Notes under the pieces: generated by a model
The model's database searches: none
Told to the model about the DNA's origin: nothing
Seen by the model: only the letters and a program-made list of their open reading frames with translations
Part shown: positions 1 through 8,907 of the stretch, piece after piece
Layout: each line of letters begins with the position of its first letter
Numbering within the stretch: the first letter of the stretch is position 1
From: Sphingopyxis terrae subsp. terrae NBRC 15098
Lineage (GTDB): Bacteria; Pseudomonadota; Alphaproteobacteria; Sphingomonadales; Sphingomonadaceae
Direction of reading: 5' to 3'
Assembly: GCF_001610975.1 (NCBI RefSeq)
Contig: NZ_CP013342.1
Location: 2,427,001 to 2,491,000, forward strand
Length of the DNA: 64,000 nucleotides
Made by a program: the position numbers and the translations under genes

Positions 1-642
1 GAGCCGTTCGACCGCGCGCGGACCCAGGATCAGCACGCCATGCCCGCCTTCGCCGCCGAGCACTTTCTGCCAGCTGAAGGTCGCAACGTCGATCTTGTCC
101 CACGGCAGGTCATAGGCGAACACCGCGCTGGTCGCGTCGGCGAAGCTCAGCCCCTCGCGGTCTGCCGGAATCCAGTCGCCGTCGGGAACGCGGACGCCGC
201 TGGTGGTGCCGTTCCAGGTGAAGAGCACGTCGTTCGACCAGTCGACCTGGCCCAAATCGGGAAGCTGGCCGTAATCGGCGCGGATCACCGTGGGATCGAG
301 CTTGAGCTGCTTGGCGACATCGGTGACCCAACCTTCACCGAAGCTCTCCCAGGCCAGCGCCGTCACGGGGCGGGCGCCCAGCATCGTCCACATCGCCATT
401 TCAAAGGCGCCGGTGTCCGATCCCGGCACGATGCCGATGCGGTGCGTATCGGGCAGGCGCAGCATCTCGCGCATCAGGTCGATGCAATATTGGAGGCGCG
501 TCTTGCCGATCTTCGCGCGATGCGAACGGCCGAGCGATTCGGTGTTGAGCTTTTCGGGGGACCAGACCGGCGGCTTCGCGCACGGACCGGAGGAAAAATA
601 AGGACGCGCAGGCCGTGCCTGCGGTTTACGCACTTCAGTCAT
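1..642 (-). CDS. serC: Phosphoserine aminotransferase, 5' part (runs off window)
   Basis: PLP-dependent enzyme of serine biosynthesis that converts 3-phosphohydroxypyruvate plus glutamate to O-phosphoserine. The visible N-terminal ~214 residues read [20 protein letters not shown], the usual start of the alphaproteobacterial SerC form. They include [19 protein letters not shown] and end just after [15 protein letters not shown], where the Lys of SWQK is the expected Schiff-base lysine. The C-terminal part lies outside the window. The ATG at 640-642 follows an AGGAG sequence that sits in a hairpin (see the leader entry). In related genomes serA usually follows; that cannot be seen here. Confidence 0.93.
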   Translation of the reverse strand, partial: MTEVRKPQARPARPYFSSGPCAKPPVWSPEKLNTESLGRSHRAKIGKTRLQYCIDLMREMLRLPDTHRIGIVPGSDTGAFEMAMWTMLGARPVTALAWESFGEGWVTDVAKQLKLDPTVIRADYGQLPDLGQVDWSNDVLFTWNGTTSGVRVPDGDWIPADREGLSFADATSAVFAYDLPWDKIDVATFSWQKVLGGEGGHGVLILGPRAVERL

Positions 643-701
643 GTCAGACTCTCCTTGCAGAGAGCTCGCGCGGCGTTGGGACCGCGTGGCCCGGCGCCGC
701 G
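643..701 (-). promoter_or_regulatory. Candidate serC leader RNA structure
   Basis: On the minus strand, directly upstream of serC, CTCTC (664-660) pairs with GAGAG (653-649) across a six-base loop, so the Shine-Dalgarno GGAG is partly buried in a stem. A second stem upstream pairs CGCGGCG (701-695) with CGCCGCG (675-669). Two hairpins with the last one over the RBS fits my recollection of the 'serC motif' of Alphaproteobacteria. I assign it on position and shape only and have not run a covariance model. Confidence 0.45.
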
Positions 702-727
702 TTTAAGGCGGTGCGCGCAACTGTCAA
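700..727 (-). promoter_or_regulatory. Possible sigma-70-type promoter for serC
   Basis: On the minus strand a perfect TTGACA (727-722) is followed after 16 bp by TAAACG (705-700), about 58 bp ahead of the serC start codon. The -35 match is exact and the -10 match is weak. This placement would put both leader hairpins in the transcript. Inferred from sequence only. Confidence 0.35.
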
Positions 728-813
728 ACAAAATGCGCGGGACGTGCGAAATTTCCGGCAAGCCGCGCCAAAGCTTTACGCCCTGTTAACCAAGATGTCG
801 GTAAATTGACGCC

Positions 814-1515
814 ATGCCGATCCCGCCGTTCCTGAAGCCCCGGATCCTGGTCGCCGCAACCGCGGCGCTGACGCTCTCGGCCTGTTTCAGCACCCCCGAC
901 GTGATGAAGCGGAGCGATGCCAAACGCCCCGCCGCGACCAAGCAGCAGCGGCCGCAGACGATCGGCGCTGCATCCTTCAGCAGCCCCGAGGCGCAGCAAT
1001 GCGCCTTCGATCTCAAACAGGCGGGGGTGCGCTTCACGTCGCTGCCCGATCAGGATCATGGCGGCGGCTGTACCTCGATCGATTCGGTCAAGCTGCTCGA
1101 CATCGGCACCCCGGTGTCGAACCTCGGTCCGATGACCTGTCCGCTCGCGAAGAATTTCGCCGCCTGGGCGCAATATGCCGTCCGCCCCGCGGCGCGGAAA
1201 TTCTTCGGGCAAGAGGTGGTGAAGATCGAAACCTTCGGCACCTACAGCTGCCGCAACATCTATGGTGGCCGGTCGGGCCGTCTGTCGCAGCACGCCTATT
1301 CCAACGCGATCGACGTGTCGGGTTTCGTCCTTGCCGACGGACGCCGGATCATGCTCGATGGCGGATGGAAGGGCGACCGGGCGTCGCAGGACTTCCTGCG
1401 TGCGCTGCACAGCTCGGCATGCCGCCGCTTCGGCACGGTGCTCAGCCCCGATTATAACGCCGCGCATTACAATCATTTCCACATGGACATGAGCGGCAAC
1501 GGCTTCTGCCGCTGA
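814..1515 (+). CDS. Extensin-like C-terminal domain lipoprotein
   Basis: A 233-residue exported protein. The N-terminus has a hydrophobic stretch ending in a lipobox (LTLSAC, Cys about residue 24), so a lipoprotein is likely. From about residue 60 it matches the extensin-like C-terminal family: SQHAYSNAIDVSGF supplies a His and Asp, and HYNHFHMDM supplies a second His cluster, the arrangement of zinc ligands in LAS-type peptidases. Several Cys pairs (QQCAF, GGCTS, MTCPL, YSCRN, SACRR, GFCR) suggest disulfides. A cell-wall-related peptidase role is inferred from the fold, not shown. It is divergent from serC. Confidence 0.8.
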   Translation: MPIPPFLKPRILVAATAALTLSACFSTPDVMKRSDAKRPAATKQQRPQTIGAASFSSPEAQQCAFDLKQAGVRFTSLPDQDHGGGCTSIDSVKLLDIGTPVSNLGPMTCPLAKNFAAWAQYAVRPAARKFFGQEVVKIETFGTYSCRNIYGGRSGRLSQHAYSNAIDVSGFVLADGRRIMLDGGWKGDRASQDFLRALHSSACRRFGTVLSPDYNAAHYNHFHMDMSGNGFCR

Positions 1516-1572
1516 CCAAGCCCGCGCGCGGGCGTCTTGGCAAAGTCAACCGAAGCGGCTAGCCGTCCGCTA

Positions 1573-2445
1573 ATGACAAAAGATAAACAGACCCATCGTT
1601 CGCGTTTTCACAAAGCCAAAGACGACGCCCAATTCGCCCAGCAGGCGACCTCGACCCCGCAGACCGCAAGCGAAGCCTATAAGCTCGCATTTCAGGATAC
1701 CGACTTCCTGCTGCGCGAAGACCTGCGTCCGGTGCGCTTCCAGCTCGAACTGCTCAAGCCCGAACTGCTGCTCGACGAAGCGAAGATCGAATCGACGCTC
1801 GTCATCTACGGCTCGGCGCGTATTCCCGAACCCGATCAGGCGGACGGCCTTGAGGCCGCGGCGACCGACGATGCGTCGCGCAATATCGCGCGGCGTCTGA
1901 AGGCCAAGGCGCGCTATTATGACGAGGCGCGCAAGCTGGCGCGGCTGGCGAGCCAGGTTCCCGTCGATGCCAATGGCGATCGCAATTTCGTCGTCTGTTC
2001 GGGCGGCGGGCCCTCGATCATGGAAGCCGCCAACCGCGGCGCGGCCGACGAAGGGCGCGAATCGATCGGGCTCAACATCGTGTTGCCGCACGAACAGGCG
2101 CCAAACCGCTATGTCACCCCGTCGCTGAGCTTCCAGTTCCACTATTTCGCGCTTCGCAAGATGCACTTCCTGCTGCGCGCGCGCGCTGTCGCGGTCTTTC
2201 CCGGCGGTTTCGGCACCTTCGACGAAATGTTCGAGCTGCTGACGCTGATCCAGACTGGCAAGATCAAGCCGATCCCGATCGTGCTGTTCGGCAAGCAGTT
2301 CTGGAACCGCGTCGTCGATTTCGAGGCGCTGGTCGAAGAGGGCGTGATCAGCGCCCGCGACCTCAAGCTCTTCACCTTCGTCGAACATGCCGAAGAAGCC
2401 TGGGACGTCATCCAGAGCTTCTACGCCAACGCCGATCATCACTAG
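1573..2445 (+). CDS. LOG-family (TIGR00730-type) Rossmann protein
   Basis: A 290-residue member of the lysine-decarboxylase-like/LOG family. The diagnostic motif is FPGGFGTFDEMFELLTLIQ, the PGGxGTxxE signature, near residues 213-231. An earlier SGGGPSIMEAANRGA forms the nucleotide-binding loop. Characterised members hydrolyse nucleoside 5'-monophosphates (cytokinin activation, or general AMP/GMP nucleosidase activity); the substrate here is unknown. I prefer the ATG at 1573. A TTG 36 bp upstream is open in frame but adds residues with no family similarity that I can see. The N-terminal ~40 residues are polar and probably disordered. Confidence 0.85.
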   Translation: MTKDKQTHRSRFHKAKDDAQFAQQATSTPQTASEAYKLAFQDTDFLLREDLRPVRFQLELLKPELLLDEAKIESTLVIYGSARIPEPDQADGLEAAATDDASRNIARRLKAKARYYDEARKLARLASQVPVDANGDRNFVVCSGGGPSIMEAANRGAADEGRESIGLNIVLPHEQAPNRYVTPSLSFQFHYFALRKMHFLLRARAVAVFPGGFGTFDEMFELLTLIQTGKIKPIPIVLFGKQFWNRVVDFEALVEEGVISARDLKLFTFVEHAEEAWDVIQSFYANADHH

Positions 2446-2499
2446 GGCCAGGAACACCAAGGGCTTGGTCCCTGCGTAACGAACGCCGGACGGACCGGG

Positions 2500-2943
2500 C
2501 TATTTCGACTGGTCTTCGAGGTAGAGGATCAGCGCCTGGCGATCGGCAGCGTCGATGACCCCGGCAAAGGCCATGCGCGTGCCGGGGACGGTCTTCATCG
2601 GATCGGCAAGATAGATATCGAGTGCGGCGGCGTCCCAGACGCCGCCCTTTGCCTTCATCGCGCCCGAATAGGCAAAGCCCGGATGCGACGCGACCGGGCG
2701 GCCGACGATGCCGTGCAGGTTCGGGCCGATGCCGTTCGGGCCATCCTTGTCGATCGTGTGGCAGGCGGCACAGCGCTTGAAAATCTGTTCGCCCATCGCC
2801 GCCGTCGGCGCGACGGCAGGCGTTGCCGGAGCCGCGGTTTCGGCCACCGGTGCATCGCTCGCCGCCGTGTCCGCCGGCGGTGCGGCCTTGCCGCAACCGG
2901 CAAGCGCCAAAACGCCCGCCAGAAGGACGGGCGCGCGGCGCAT
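2500..2943 (-). CDS. Class I c-type cytochrome, lipoprotein-like
   Basis: 147 residues. It starts MRRAPVLLAGVLALAGCGKA, a signal with a lipobox-like Cys, then an Ala/Pro/Thr-rich linker and a cytochrome c domain. The haem attachment site is RCAACHT (about residue 57) and the likely distal Met ligand is in GTRMAFAG (about residue 124). The start codon shares one base with the stop of the upstream cytochrome gene (TAATG), so the two are translationally coupled. The likely role is periplasmic electron transfer on a membrane tether; the partner oxidase is not in the window. Confidence 0.85.
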   Translation of the reverse strand: MRRAPVLLAGVLALAGCGKAAPPADTAASDAPVAETAAPATPAVAPTAAMGEQIFKRCAACHTIDKDGPNGIGPNLHGIVGRPVASHPGFAYSGAMKAKGGVWDAAALDIYLADPMKTVPGTRMAFAGVIDAADRQALILYLEDQSK

Positions 2944-3596
2944 TATTTCTTGGCTTCGGTGGGCGCGGCAGCCGCGCCTTCGGCCGGGGCGGCGGCCTTG
3001 TCGCCTTCGGCGGCCGGTGCCGCGCCATCCTTGCCCTCCGCCGGAGCGGCGGCATCGGCAGCCGGTGCCGCTTCGGGCGCGGGCAGCGGCAGGTTCGAAC
3101 CTTGCGCGTTCAGATAGACGATCAGGTTGGCGCGGTCCTCGGGGCTCGACAGGCCGGCGAACGACATTTTCGTGCCTGGCGCGAACTTGCGCGGGCTGGT
3201 CAGCCAATGGTCCATCTTTTCGAAGTCCCAGTTGCCGCCGACGCTCTTGAGCGCGTCGGAGAAGGCGAAGCCTCCCTTGCCCTGGCCGATGGCTTCGCCC
3301 ATCGTGCCGTAAAGATTGGGGCCGATACCGTTGGCGCCGCCCTGATTGATCGTGTGGCAGGCGGCGCATTTCGCGAACACCGCTTCGCCCTTCGCCGGAT
3401 CGGCGGCTGCGAGCAGGTTGGGCAGCGGCACCGCCGCCGCGCCGCCGCCGCCACCGGCTTCGGCGTCTTCGATAGGAAATCCGGGCTTTTCAGGGGCATG
3501 GCTCGCACCCAGCATGCCGGTGCCGATCGTCAGGCCCAGCGCGCAGATACCGGCGAAGAGAGCCCAGCCGGCGATAGTATTGTTGCGGTCGTCCAT
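2943..3596 (-). CDS. Membrane-anchored c-type cytochrome (CycM/c552-like)
   Basis: 217 residues. An uncleaved N-terminal membrane anchor (AGWALFAGICALGLTIGTGM) follows a short cytoplasmic leader, then a Gly-rich linker and a cytochrome c domain. The domain carries KCAACHT and a distal Met in GTKMSFAG, both conserved in the mitochondrial-type cytochrome c family. After the haem domain comes an unusual ~55-residue tail made almost only of Ala, Pro, Glu, Gly and Lys. Anchored cytochromes of this type carry electrons from the bc1 complex to terminal oxidases in Alphaproteobacteria. It forms a two-gene operon with the cytochrome at 2500-2943. Confidence 0.87.
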   Translation of the reverse strand: MDDRNNTIAGWALFAGICALGLTIGTGMLGASHAPEKPGFPIEDAEAGGGGGAAAVPLPNLLAAADPAKGEAVFAKCAACHTINQGGANGIGPNLYGTMGEAIGQGKGGFAFSDALKSVGGNWDFEKMDHWLTSPRKFAPGTKMSFAGLSSPEDRANLIVYLNAQGSNLPLPAPEAAPAADAAAPAEGKDGAAPAAEGDKAAAPAEGAAAAPTEAKK

Positions 3597-3772
3597 GTCA
3601 GGCCCCGTTCGCTGGCGCCCATCCCGGGCGCATCGATTGATTTGGACGCTCCCTTACTTGGGCATGGGCGGGGGCGCAAGGGGATGAAATGTCCCGGCGG
3701 CATGCGCGCGGTCGGTTGCCTCGCCATCGCAGGGCCGCTATGCGCCGCGGCGCGGTTTTCTGGAAGGCGTTC

Positions 3773-4663
3773 ATGGGCAGCTATTCGGCTTCGGCACAAA
3801 GACTGGTCGACACGATGACGGCGGCGGCGCTCGCCGATCCCGCGCGGGGGCTGGCCTTTCAGGGCGCGCCCGGCGCGAACAGCGACCTTGCGGCGCGCGA
3901 GTTCGACCCGCAGGCGCTGCCGCTGCCCTGCTACAGCTTCGAGGATGCGATCGAGGCGGTCCGCGACGGGCGCGTCGACCGCGCGATCATTCCGATCGAA
4001 AACAGCCTGCACGGCCGCGTCGCCGACATTCATTTCCTGTTGCCCGAATCCGGCCTGTCGATCGTCGGCGAACATTTTCTGCGCATCCGCCACGGATTGA
4101 TGAGTCGCAATCTTGGCCCCGTCACGCGCGCGATGAGTCACGAACAGGCGCTGGGACAGTGCCGCCACTGGCTGCGCGCGCACCATATCTCGCCGATCGC
4201 GCATAGCGACACCGCGGGCGCTGCGGCCTGGGTTGCCGACAGCGACGAGGTCGGGCTCGCTGCCGTCGCGCCGCCGCATGCCGCCGATCTTTACGGGCTG
4301 ACGCTGCACGAATCGGGCATCGAGGATGCCGATCACAATATGACGCGTTTTGTCGTGCTGGCGCGCGAACCGCTTGTTGACCTGCCTGCCGATGTGCCGC
4401 GGATGACGACCTTCATCTTCGAGGTAAAGAATATTCCGGCCGCGCTCTACAAGGCGCTGGGCGGCTTTGCGACCAATGGCGTCAACATGACGAAGCTCGA
4501 AAGCTATCAGGACGGCGGCAGCTTTGCCGCGACGAAATTCTATGCCGATATCGTCGGCGCGCCGGGCGAGGAAAATATCGACCGCGCGCTGGAGGAACTG
4601 GATTTCCAGACCAAGACGCTGCGTCTGCTCGGCACCTACCCGCAGGCGCGCGTCCGCGGTTGA
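3773..4663 (+). CDS. pheA: Prephenate dehydratase
   Basis: 296 residues; converts prephenate to phenylpyruvate in phenylalanine synthesis. The N-terminal catalytic domain begins GLAFQGAPGANSDLAARE and includes PIENSLHGRV and the catalytic NMTRFVVLAR motif (TRF). The C-terminal ACT domain (TTFIFEVKNIPAALYKAL, then NMTKLESY, the phenylalanine-sensing ESRP-like region) implies feedback inhibition by Phe. No chorismate mutase domain is present. The ATG at 3773 is chosen because GGAAGG lies 6-7 bases upstream; the longer reading from 3689 adds an Arg-rich stretch that does not resemble the family. Confidence 0.92.
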   Translation: MGSYSASAQRLVDTMTAAALADPARGLAFQGAPGANSDLAAREFDPQALPLPCYSFEDAIEAVRDGRVDRAIIPIENSLHGRVADIHFLLPESGLSIVGEHFLRIRHGLMSRNLGPVTRAMSHEQALGQCRHWLRAHHISPIAHSDTAGAAAWVADSDEVGLAAVAPPHAADLYGLTLHESGIEDADHNMTRFVVLAREPLVDLPADVPRMTTFIFEVKNIPAALYKALGGFATNGVNMTKLESYQDGGSFAATKFYADIVGAPGEENIDRALEELDFQTKTLRLLGTYPQARVRG

Positions 4664-4670
4664 CCCGCCC

Positions 4671-5345
4671 TCAGGGTTCGCGGCGGGCCAGCGCGCGCGC
4701 CAGCGTCAGGCTCTGGATCACGAACAGCGTCACCAGAATGCTCGCCACGCCAAGCCCGAACAGGTCGAGCGGCGAGAAATGGCTGCCGAGAACGCGCTCG
4801 TCGCCGAGCGCAGGCATCGCGAGCGTCAACGCCATCAGCATCAGCCGCAATTCGGTCGGCCCGCCCGCAAGGTAGGAAAGGCGAAATTCGCCGACGACCT
4901 TCGCCGCAAGGAAAGTGTGGATCGACAGCAGAAAATAACCAACAACCCCCAGCAGCGCGACATCGAAGCGCAGGAAAGGGCTCATCCCCATGCTCGCGAC
5001 CATCAGGAAGGTCGCGATCGCATCGACGCTATGGTCGACGAAATAGCCATAGGTCGGCCGCTCGATCTTGCGCCACCGAGCAAGGCTGCCGTCGAGCGAG
5101 TCGCCGAACCAGTTGACGACATAGCCGGCGAGCGACAGCGCCAGCCAGCCGCTGCCGAGCCAGCTCAACAGATAGCCGCTCGCGACCATCAGGGCGCCCG
5201 CAAAGCCGAGCGCCGTGAGCTGGTCGGGCGTTACCCAGGCGGGCAAACGCGCGCATAGCCAGTTGAGCAGGCGGCGCTCGCCACGCGCGAGGATATTCTG
5301 CTGGATACGCGTTGCCACCGGCGCGCGCTTGTCCGCATTGCTCAT
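4671..5345 (-). CDS. CDP-alcohol phosphatidyltransferase family membrane protein
   Basis: 224 residues with about five hydrophobic segments. The complete family signature D-x2-DG-x2-AR-x8-G-x3-D-x3-D is seen as Asp82, Asp85, Gly100, Asp104 and Asp108 (GDSLDGSLAR ... GYFVDHSVD). These enzymes transfer a phosphoalcohol from a CDP-linked donor to an alcohol acceptor in phospholipid synthesis. The acceptor cannot be told from sequence, and the protein is not an obvious PgsA or PssA. It converges on pheA with only 7 bp between the stops. Confidence 0.83.
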   Translation of the reverse strand: MSNADKRAPVATRIQQNILARGERRLLNWLCARLPAWVTPDQLTALGFAGALMVASGYLLSWLGSGWLALSLAGYVVNWFGDSLDGSLARWRKIERPTYGYFVDHSVDAIATFLMVASMGMSPFLRFDVALLGVVGYFLLSIHTFLAAKVVGEFRLSYLAGGPTELRLMLMALTLAMPALGDERVLGSHFSPLDLFGLGVASILVTLFVIQSLTLARALARREP

Positions 5346-5495
5346 TGGATGTCCGCCTTTTCCGGCCCCATCACATGTCTGCGCCCTGTCATCAAATTGT
5401 CATAGGCTCCGCGCGGCGGCGCGCAAGCCTTAACCCGCGCGGCCGGGCGCAGGCGAAGCGCGTTTCGGCGCCCGTATCGCGCGGTCAGTGCGGTC

Positions 5496-5987
5496 TCAAT
5501 CCTGCCAGGGGCCGATTTCGCCGACGTCGCCGACGGTGCGAAAGCGCACCGCGCCATCGACCCATGCCACTTCCCACAACGGTGCCGGGCGCGCCCATTC
5601 GCCGATCACGAACAGCGGCAGCCGGTTCGCGGCGACGAAGGCCAGATCGTCCGCAGTCGGTCCGGGAATGATCGTTTCCATCCGTTGGTGCAGCCGCACC
5701 ACCGCCAGCGTCCCCGCCGGCGGCGCGGGCAGCGACTGCCGCGCCGGAAAGGCAAGGCTCGCCATGACCGCGGGATAGCCTTTGCCGTCGCGTGTAAGGA
5801 GCAGGATCTTGTCGGGATTGGCATAGGGCCCGCCAGTCGGCCGCCCTGCCACCTTGCGCCCGTCGATCGCCGCAAATTCGCGCAGATCCTGATCGGCGAC
5901 GGGGGACGGGGCCGCCGTCTCGACGCCCGGGGCTGTGGCTGCAGGACCGGCTGCCTGCACCGCGAAAAACAGGAGCGCAGCGATCAA
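5496..5987 (-). CDS. Hypothetical exported protein downstream of polA
   Basis: 163 residues. A short hydrophobic N-terminus (MIAALLFFAVQAAG) is probably a signal peptide. The body includes DGRKVAGRPTGGPYANPDK, a central VVRLHQRMETIIPGPTADD and a C-terminal WEVAWVDGAVRFRTVGDVG. The order 'xxH-x ... P-P-x-x-DD' faintly recalls JAB-like domains of secreted proteins, but the usual HxH is absent, so I assign no function. Its start overlaps the polA stop (ATGA, 4 bp), so it is co-translated with polA. Confidence 0.6.
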   Translation of the reverse strand: MIAALLFFAVQAAGPAATAPGVETAAPSPVADQDLREFAAIDGRKVAGRPTGGPYANPDKILLLTRDGKGYPAVMASLAFPARQSLPAPPAGTLAVVRLHQRMETIIPGPTADDLAFVAANRLPLFVIGEWARPAPLWEVAWVDGAVRFRTVGDVGEIGPWQD

Positions 5988-8797
5988 TGCGCGTCGCCCC
6001 AGCTCTTGCCGGTTCCGACCTCCACCTCCAGCGGCACCGACAGCGTCAGGACCGGCTCGGCGGCGGCGGCCATCACGCGGCGGATCACGGCGCCGGCGGC
6101 TTCGGCCTTGTCCTCGGGTGCCTCGAAGACGAGTTCGTCATGGACCTGGAGCAGCATCTTCACCTCATCCAGCCCCGCCTCGGCGAGCGCTACGGGCATG
6201 CGCGTCATCGCGCGCTTGATGAGGTCGGCGCTGGTGCCCTGGATCGGCGCGTTGATCGCCGCGCGTTCGCTGCCCTGGCGTTCGTTCTGGTTCGCCGCCT
6301 TGATGCGCGGAAACCAGGTTTTCCGGCCGAACAAGGTCTCGGTATAGCCGCGCTCGCGCGCGCGCTCGAGCGTGCCCTGAATATAATCGGAGATGCCGGG
6401 GAAACGCTCGAAATAGCGGCTGATCAGCGCCTGTGCCTCGTCGGGCGTGATTTCGAGCCGGCCCGCAAGCCCCCAGCGCGAAATGCCGTAGAGGATCGAG
6501 AAGTTGACCGTCTTCGCCTTGGCGCGGGTGTCGCGATTGACCTCGCCGAACAATTCGATCGCGGTCGCGGCGTGAATGTCCTGCCCCTGCGCGAACGCCT
6601 CCTTGAGTTCGGGGACATCGGCCATATGCGCGGCGAGCCGCAGCTCGATCTGGCTATAGTCGGCGGCGATCAGCACATGGCCCGGCGCGGCGATGAAGGC
6701 ATCGCGGATCTGGCGGCCGATCTCGCTGCGGATCGGGATATTCTGCAAATTGGGATCGGTCGACGACAGCCGCCCGGTCTGCGCGCCGACGAGGCTGTAG
6801 CTGGTATGGACGCGCCCGGTCTTCGCATTGATCTGTTGTTGCAGCGCGTCGGTATAGGTCGATTTGAGCTTGGCAAGTTGCCGCCATTCGAGGATCATGC
6901 GCGCGATCGGCACGCCGTCGCGTTCGAGCCGTTCGAGTTCATTCTGGTCGGTCGACCAGTCGCCCGACTTGCCCTTGCGCCCGCCCTTGAGGCCGAGCTT
7001 GTCGAACAATATCTCACCTAGCTGCTTGGGACTGCCGATGGTGAAGGGCTGTCCTGCCTCGGCATGGATCGCGGTTTCCATCCGCGCCATTTCCTGCGCG
7101 AATTCGCCCGACAGGCGCGCCAGATAATCGCGGTCGACCATGATGCCCGCGCGCTCCATCGTCTCGACGACGCCGGCAAGCGGCCGGTCGACCATCTCGT
7201 AGACGCGGGTGCCGCCTTCGAGCGGCAGGCGCAGCTTGAGCAGCCGCCACAGTCGCAGCGCGACGTCGGCATCCTCCGCGGCATATTCGGTCGCGCGGGC
7301 GAGCGGGACTTCGGCGAAGCTGATCTGCGATTTGCCGGTGCCGCACACCTCCTTGAACGACAGGCAGACATGGTCGAGATGCAGCTTTGCCAGCTCGTCG
7401 AGGCCGTGACCATGTTGGCCCGCATCGAGCGCGAAGCTCATCAGCAGCGTGTCGTCACAGGGCGCGACGCGGACGCCATGCTGCGCCAGCACGCCGATGT
7501 CATATTTCAGATTATGGCCGACCTTCAGCACCGCGTCGTCGGCGAACAGCGCGCCTAGGCGGGCGATGGCGTCGGCCATCGCAATCTGGTGGGGCTTTTC
7601 GGCGAACATGTCGGTGCCGCCATGGCCGAGCGGGATGTAGCAGGCCTGCCCCGGCGCGATCGCCATGCTGACGCCGACCAGCTCGCCGGTGACGCTGTCG
7701 AGGCTCGCCGTTTCGGTATCGATCGCAACGACATGCGCCGCCTTCGCCGCCGCGATCCAGCGGTCGAGCGCGTCGAGGTCGGTCACGCATTCATAGGCCG
7801 CGCGGTCGATCGCCGGCATGGCGGGCAGCACCGGCGTCGTCGGGCCGGTGGGCGCCGCCGCGGCGGGCGCAGCGCCGGCGCGCGGCAGCGTGGGCGGCCC
7901 ACCGGGGGCAACGCCATTGTCGAGCTTGGCGGAAAGCGAGCGAAAGCCATGTTCGTCCAGAAACAGTTTGAGCGGCGCCGGCGGGATCGCGTCGAGCTTC
8001 AGACTGTCGAGCGTGTCGGGCAGCGGGCAATCGCGTTTCAGATCGACCAGTACGCGCGACAGTTCGGCCATCGCCCGATGCTCGATCAGATTTTCGCGCA
8101 GCTTCGACGCTTTCATCGTCTCGGCCCCGTCGAGCGCCGCGGTCAGATTGCCATATTCCTGGATCAGCTTGGTCGCGGTCTTGGGTCCGACCCCGCGCAC
8201 GCCGGGCACATTGTCGACGCTGTCGCCCATCAGCGCGAGCACGTCGCCGACGAGGTCGGGGGAGACGCCGAACTTCTCGTGCACCGCGTCGATCCCCAGC
8301 CGGACATTCTTCATCGTGTCGAGCATGTCGACATGCGGTCCGTCGGCGGGTTCGCGGATCAACTGCATCAGATCCTTGTCGCTGCTGACGATGGTCACGT
8401 CCCACCCTTCGCGCACCGCGGCCTCGGCATAGGAGGCGATCAGATCGTCCGCCTCATACCCCTCCATCTCGATGCATGGCAGCGAAAAGGCGCGCGTCGC
8501 GTCGCGGATCAGCGGGAATTGCGGGCGCAGATCTTCGGGCGGCTCGGGACGGTTCGCCTTATACTGATCGTAAATCTCGTTACGGAACGACTGGCTCGAA
8601 TGATCGAGGATGACCGCAAGGTGCGTCGGTCCGTCCGCGTCGTGCAGATCCTTCGCGAGCTTCCAGAGCATCGTGGTGTAGCCGTAGACCGCACCGACCG
8701 GCACCCCGTTCGGGTTCGTCAGCGGCGGCAGGCGATGATAGGCGCGGAAGATGTAGCTGGAGCCATCGACCAGATAGAGATGATTCTTCTGTGACAT
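5984..8797 (-). CDS. polA: DNA polymerase I
   Basis: 937 residues; gap filling and Okazaki-fragment processing. Domain 1 (about 1-290) is the 5'-3' flap nuclease: LVDGSSYIFRAYH, EMEGYEADDLIAS, VSSDKDLMQLI and a helix-hairpin-helix VRGVGPKTATKLI. A Pro/Ala linker follows. Domain 2 (about 340-530) is a 3'-5' exonuclease with intact DTETASLD, HNLKYDIGVL and YAAEDADVAL, so proofreading is expected. Domain 3 is the polymerase: motif A ADYSQIELRLAAHM, the O-helix region RAKAKTVNFSILYG and motif C QVHDELVFEA. Length is normal for the family. Confidence 0.96.
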   Translation of the reverse strand: MSQKNHLYLVDGSSYIFRAYHRLPPLTNPNGVPVGAVYGYTTMLWKLAKDLHDADGPTHLAVILDHSSQSFRNEIYDQYKANRPEPPEDLRPQFPLIRDATRAFSLPCIEMEGYEADDLIASYAEAAVREGWDVTIVSSDKDLMQLIREPADGPHVDMLDTMKNVRLGIDAVHEKFGVSPDLVGDVLALMGDSVDNVPGVRGVGPKTATKLIQEYGNLTAALDGAETMKASKLRENLIEHRAMAELSRVLVDLKRDCPLPDTLDSLKLDAIPPAPLKLFLDEHGFRSLSAKLDNGVAPGGPPTLPRAGAAPAAAAPTGPTTPVLPAMPAIDRAAYECVTDLDALDRWIAAAKAAHVVAIDTETASLDSVTGELVGVSMAIAPGQACYIPLGHGGTDMFAEKPHQIAMADAIARLGALFADDAVLKVGHNLKYDIGVLAQHGVRVAPCDDTLLMSFALDAGQHGHGLDELAKLHLDHVCLSFKEVCGTGKSQISFAEVPLARATEYAAEDADVALRLWRLLKLRLPLEGGTRVYEMVDRPLAGVVETMERAGIMVDRDYLARLSGEFAQEMARMETAIHAEAGQPFTIGSPKQLGEILFDKLGLKGGRKGKSGDWSTDQNELERLERDGVPIARMILEWRQLAKLKSTYTDALQQQINAKTGRVHTSYSLVGAQTGRLSSTDPNLQNIPIRSEIGRQIRDAFIAAPGHVLIAADYSQIELRLAAHMADVPELKEAFAQGQDIHAATAIELFGEVNRDTRAKAKTVNFSILYGISRWGLAGRLEITPDEAQALISRYFERFPGISDYIQGTLERARERGYTETLFGRKTWFPRIKAANQNERQGSERAAINAPIQGTSADLIKRAMTRMPVALAEAGLDEVKMLLQVHDELVFEAPEDKAEAAGAVIRRVMAAAAEPVLTLSVPLEVEVGTGKSWGDAH

Positions 8798-8907
8798 GGC
8801 GCGGGGTGTAGCAGGGGGAAGGAAGGCGGCCTAGCTATGTCGGGGTGCCGGGTTGGGAAAGGTCTGCTTTGGGGTAGGAAGCGGACAAAACTGAAAGCCG
8901 GCTGCCT

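Noticed and set aside
40-789. 249-codon plus-strand frame at the window start
   Set aside because: Antisense to serC, whose PLP-lysine motif is clear on the minus strand.
2446-2499. ACCAAG-GG-CTTGGT hairpin between the LOG and cytochrome genes as a terminator
   Set aside because: Only a 6-bp stem with a two-base loop and no T-tract.
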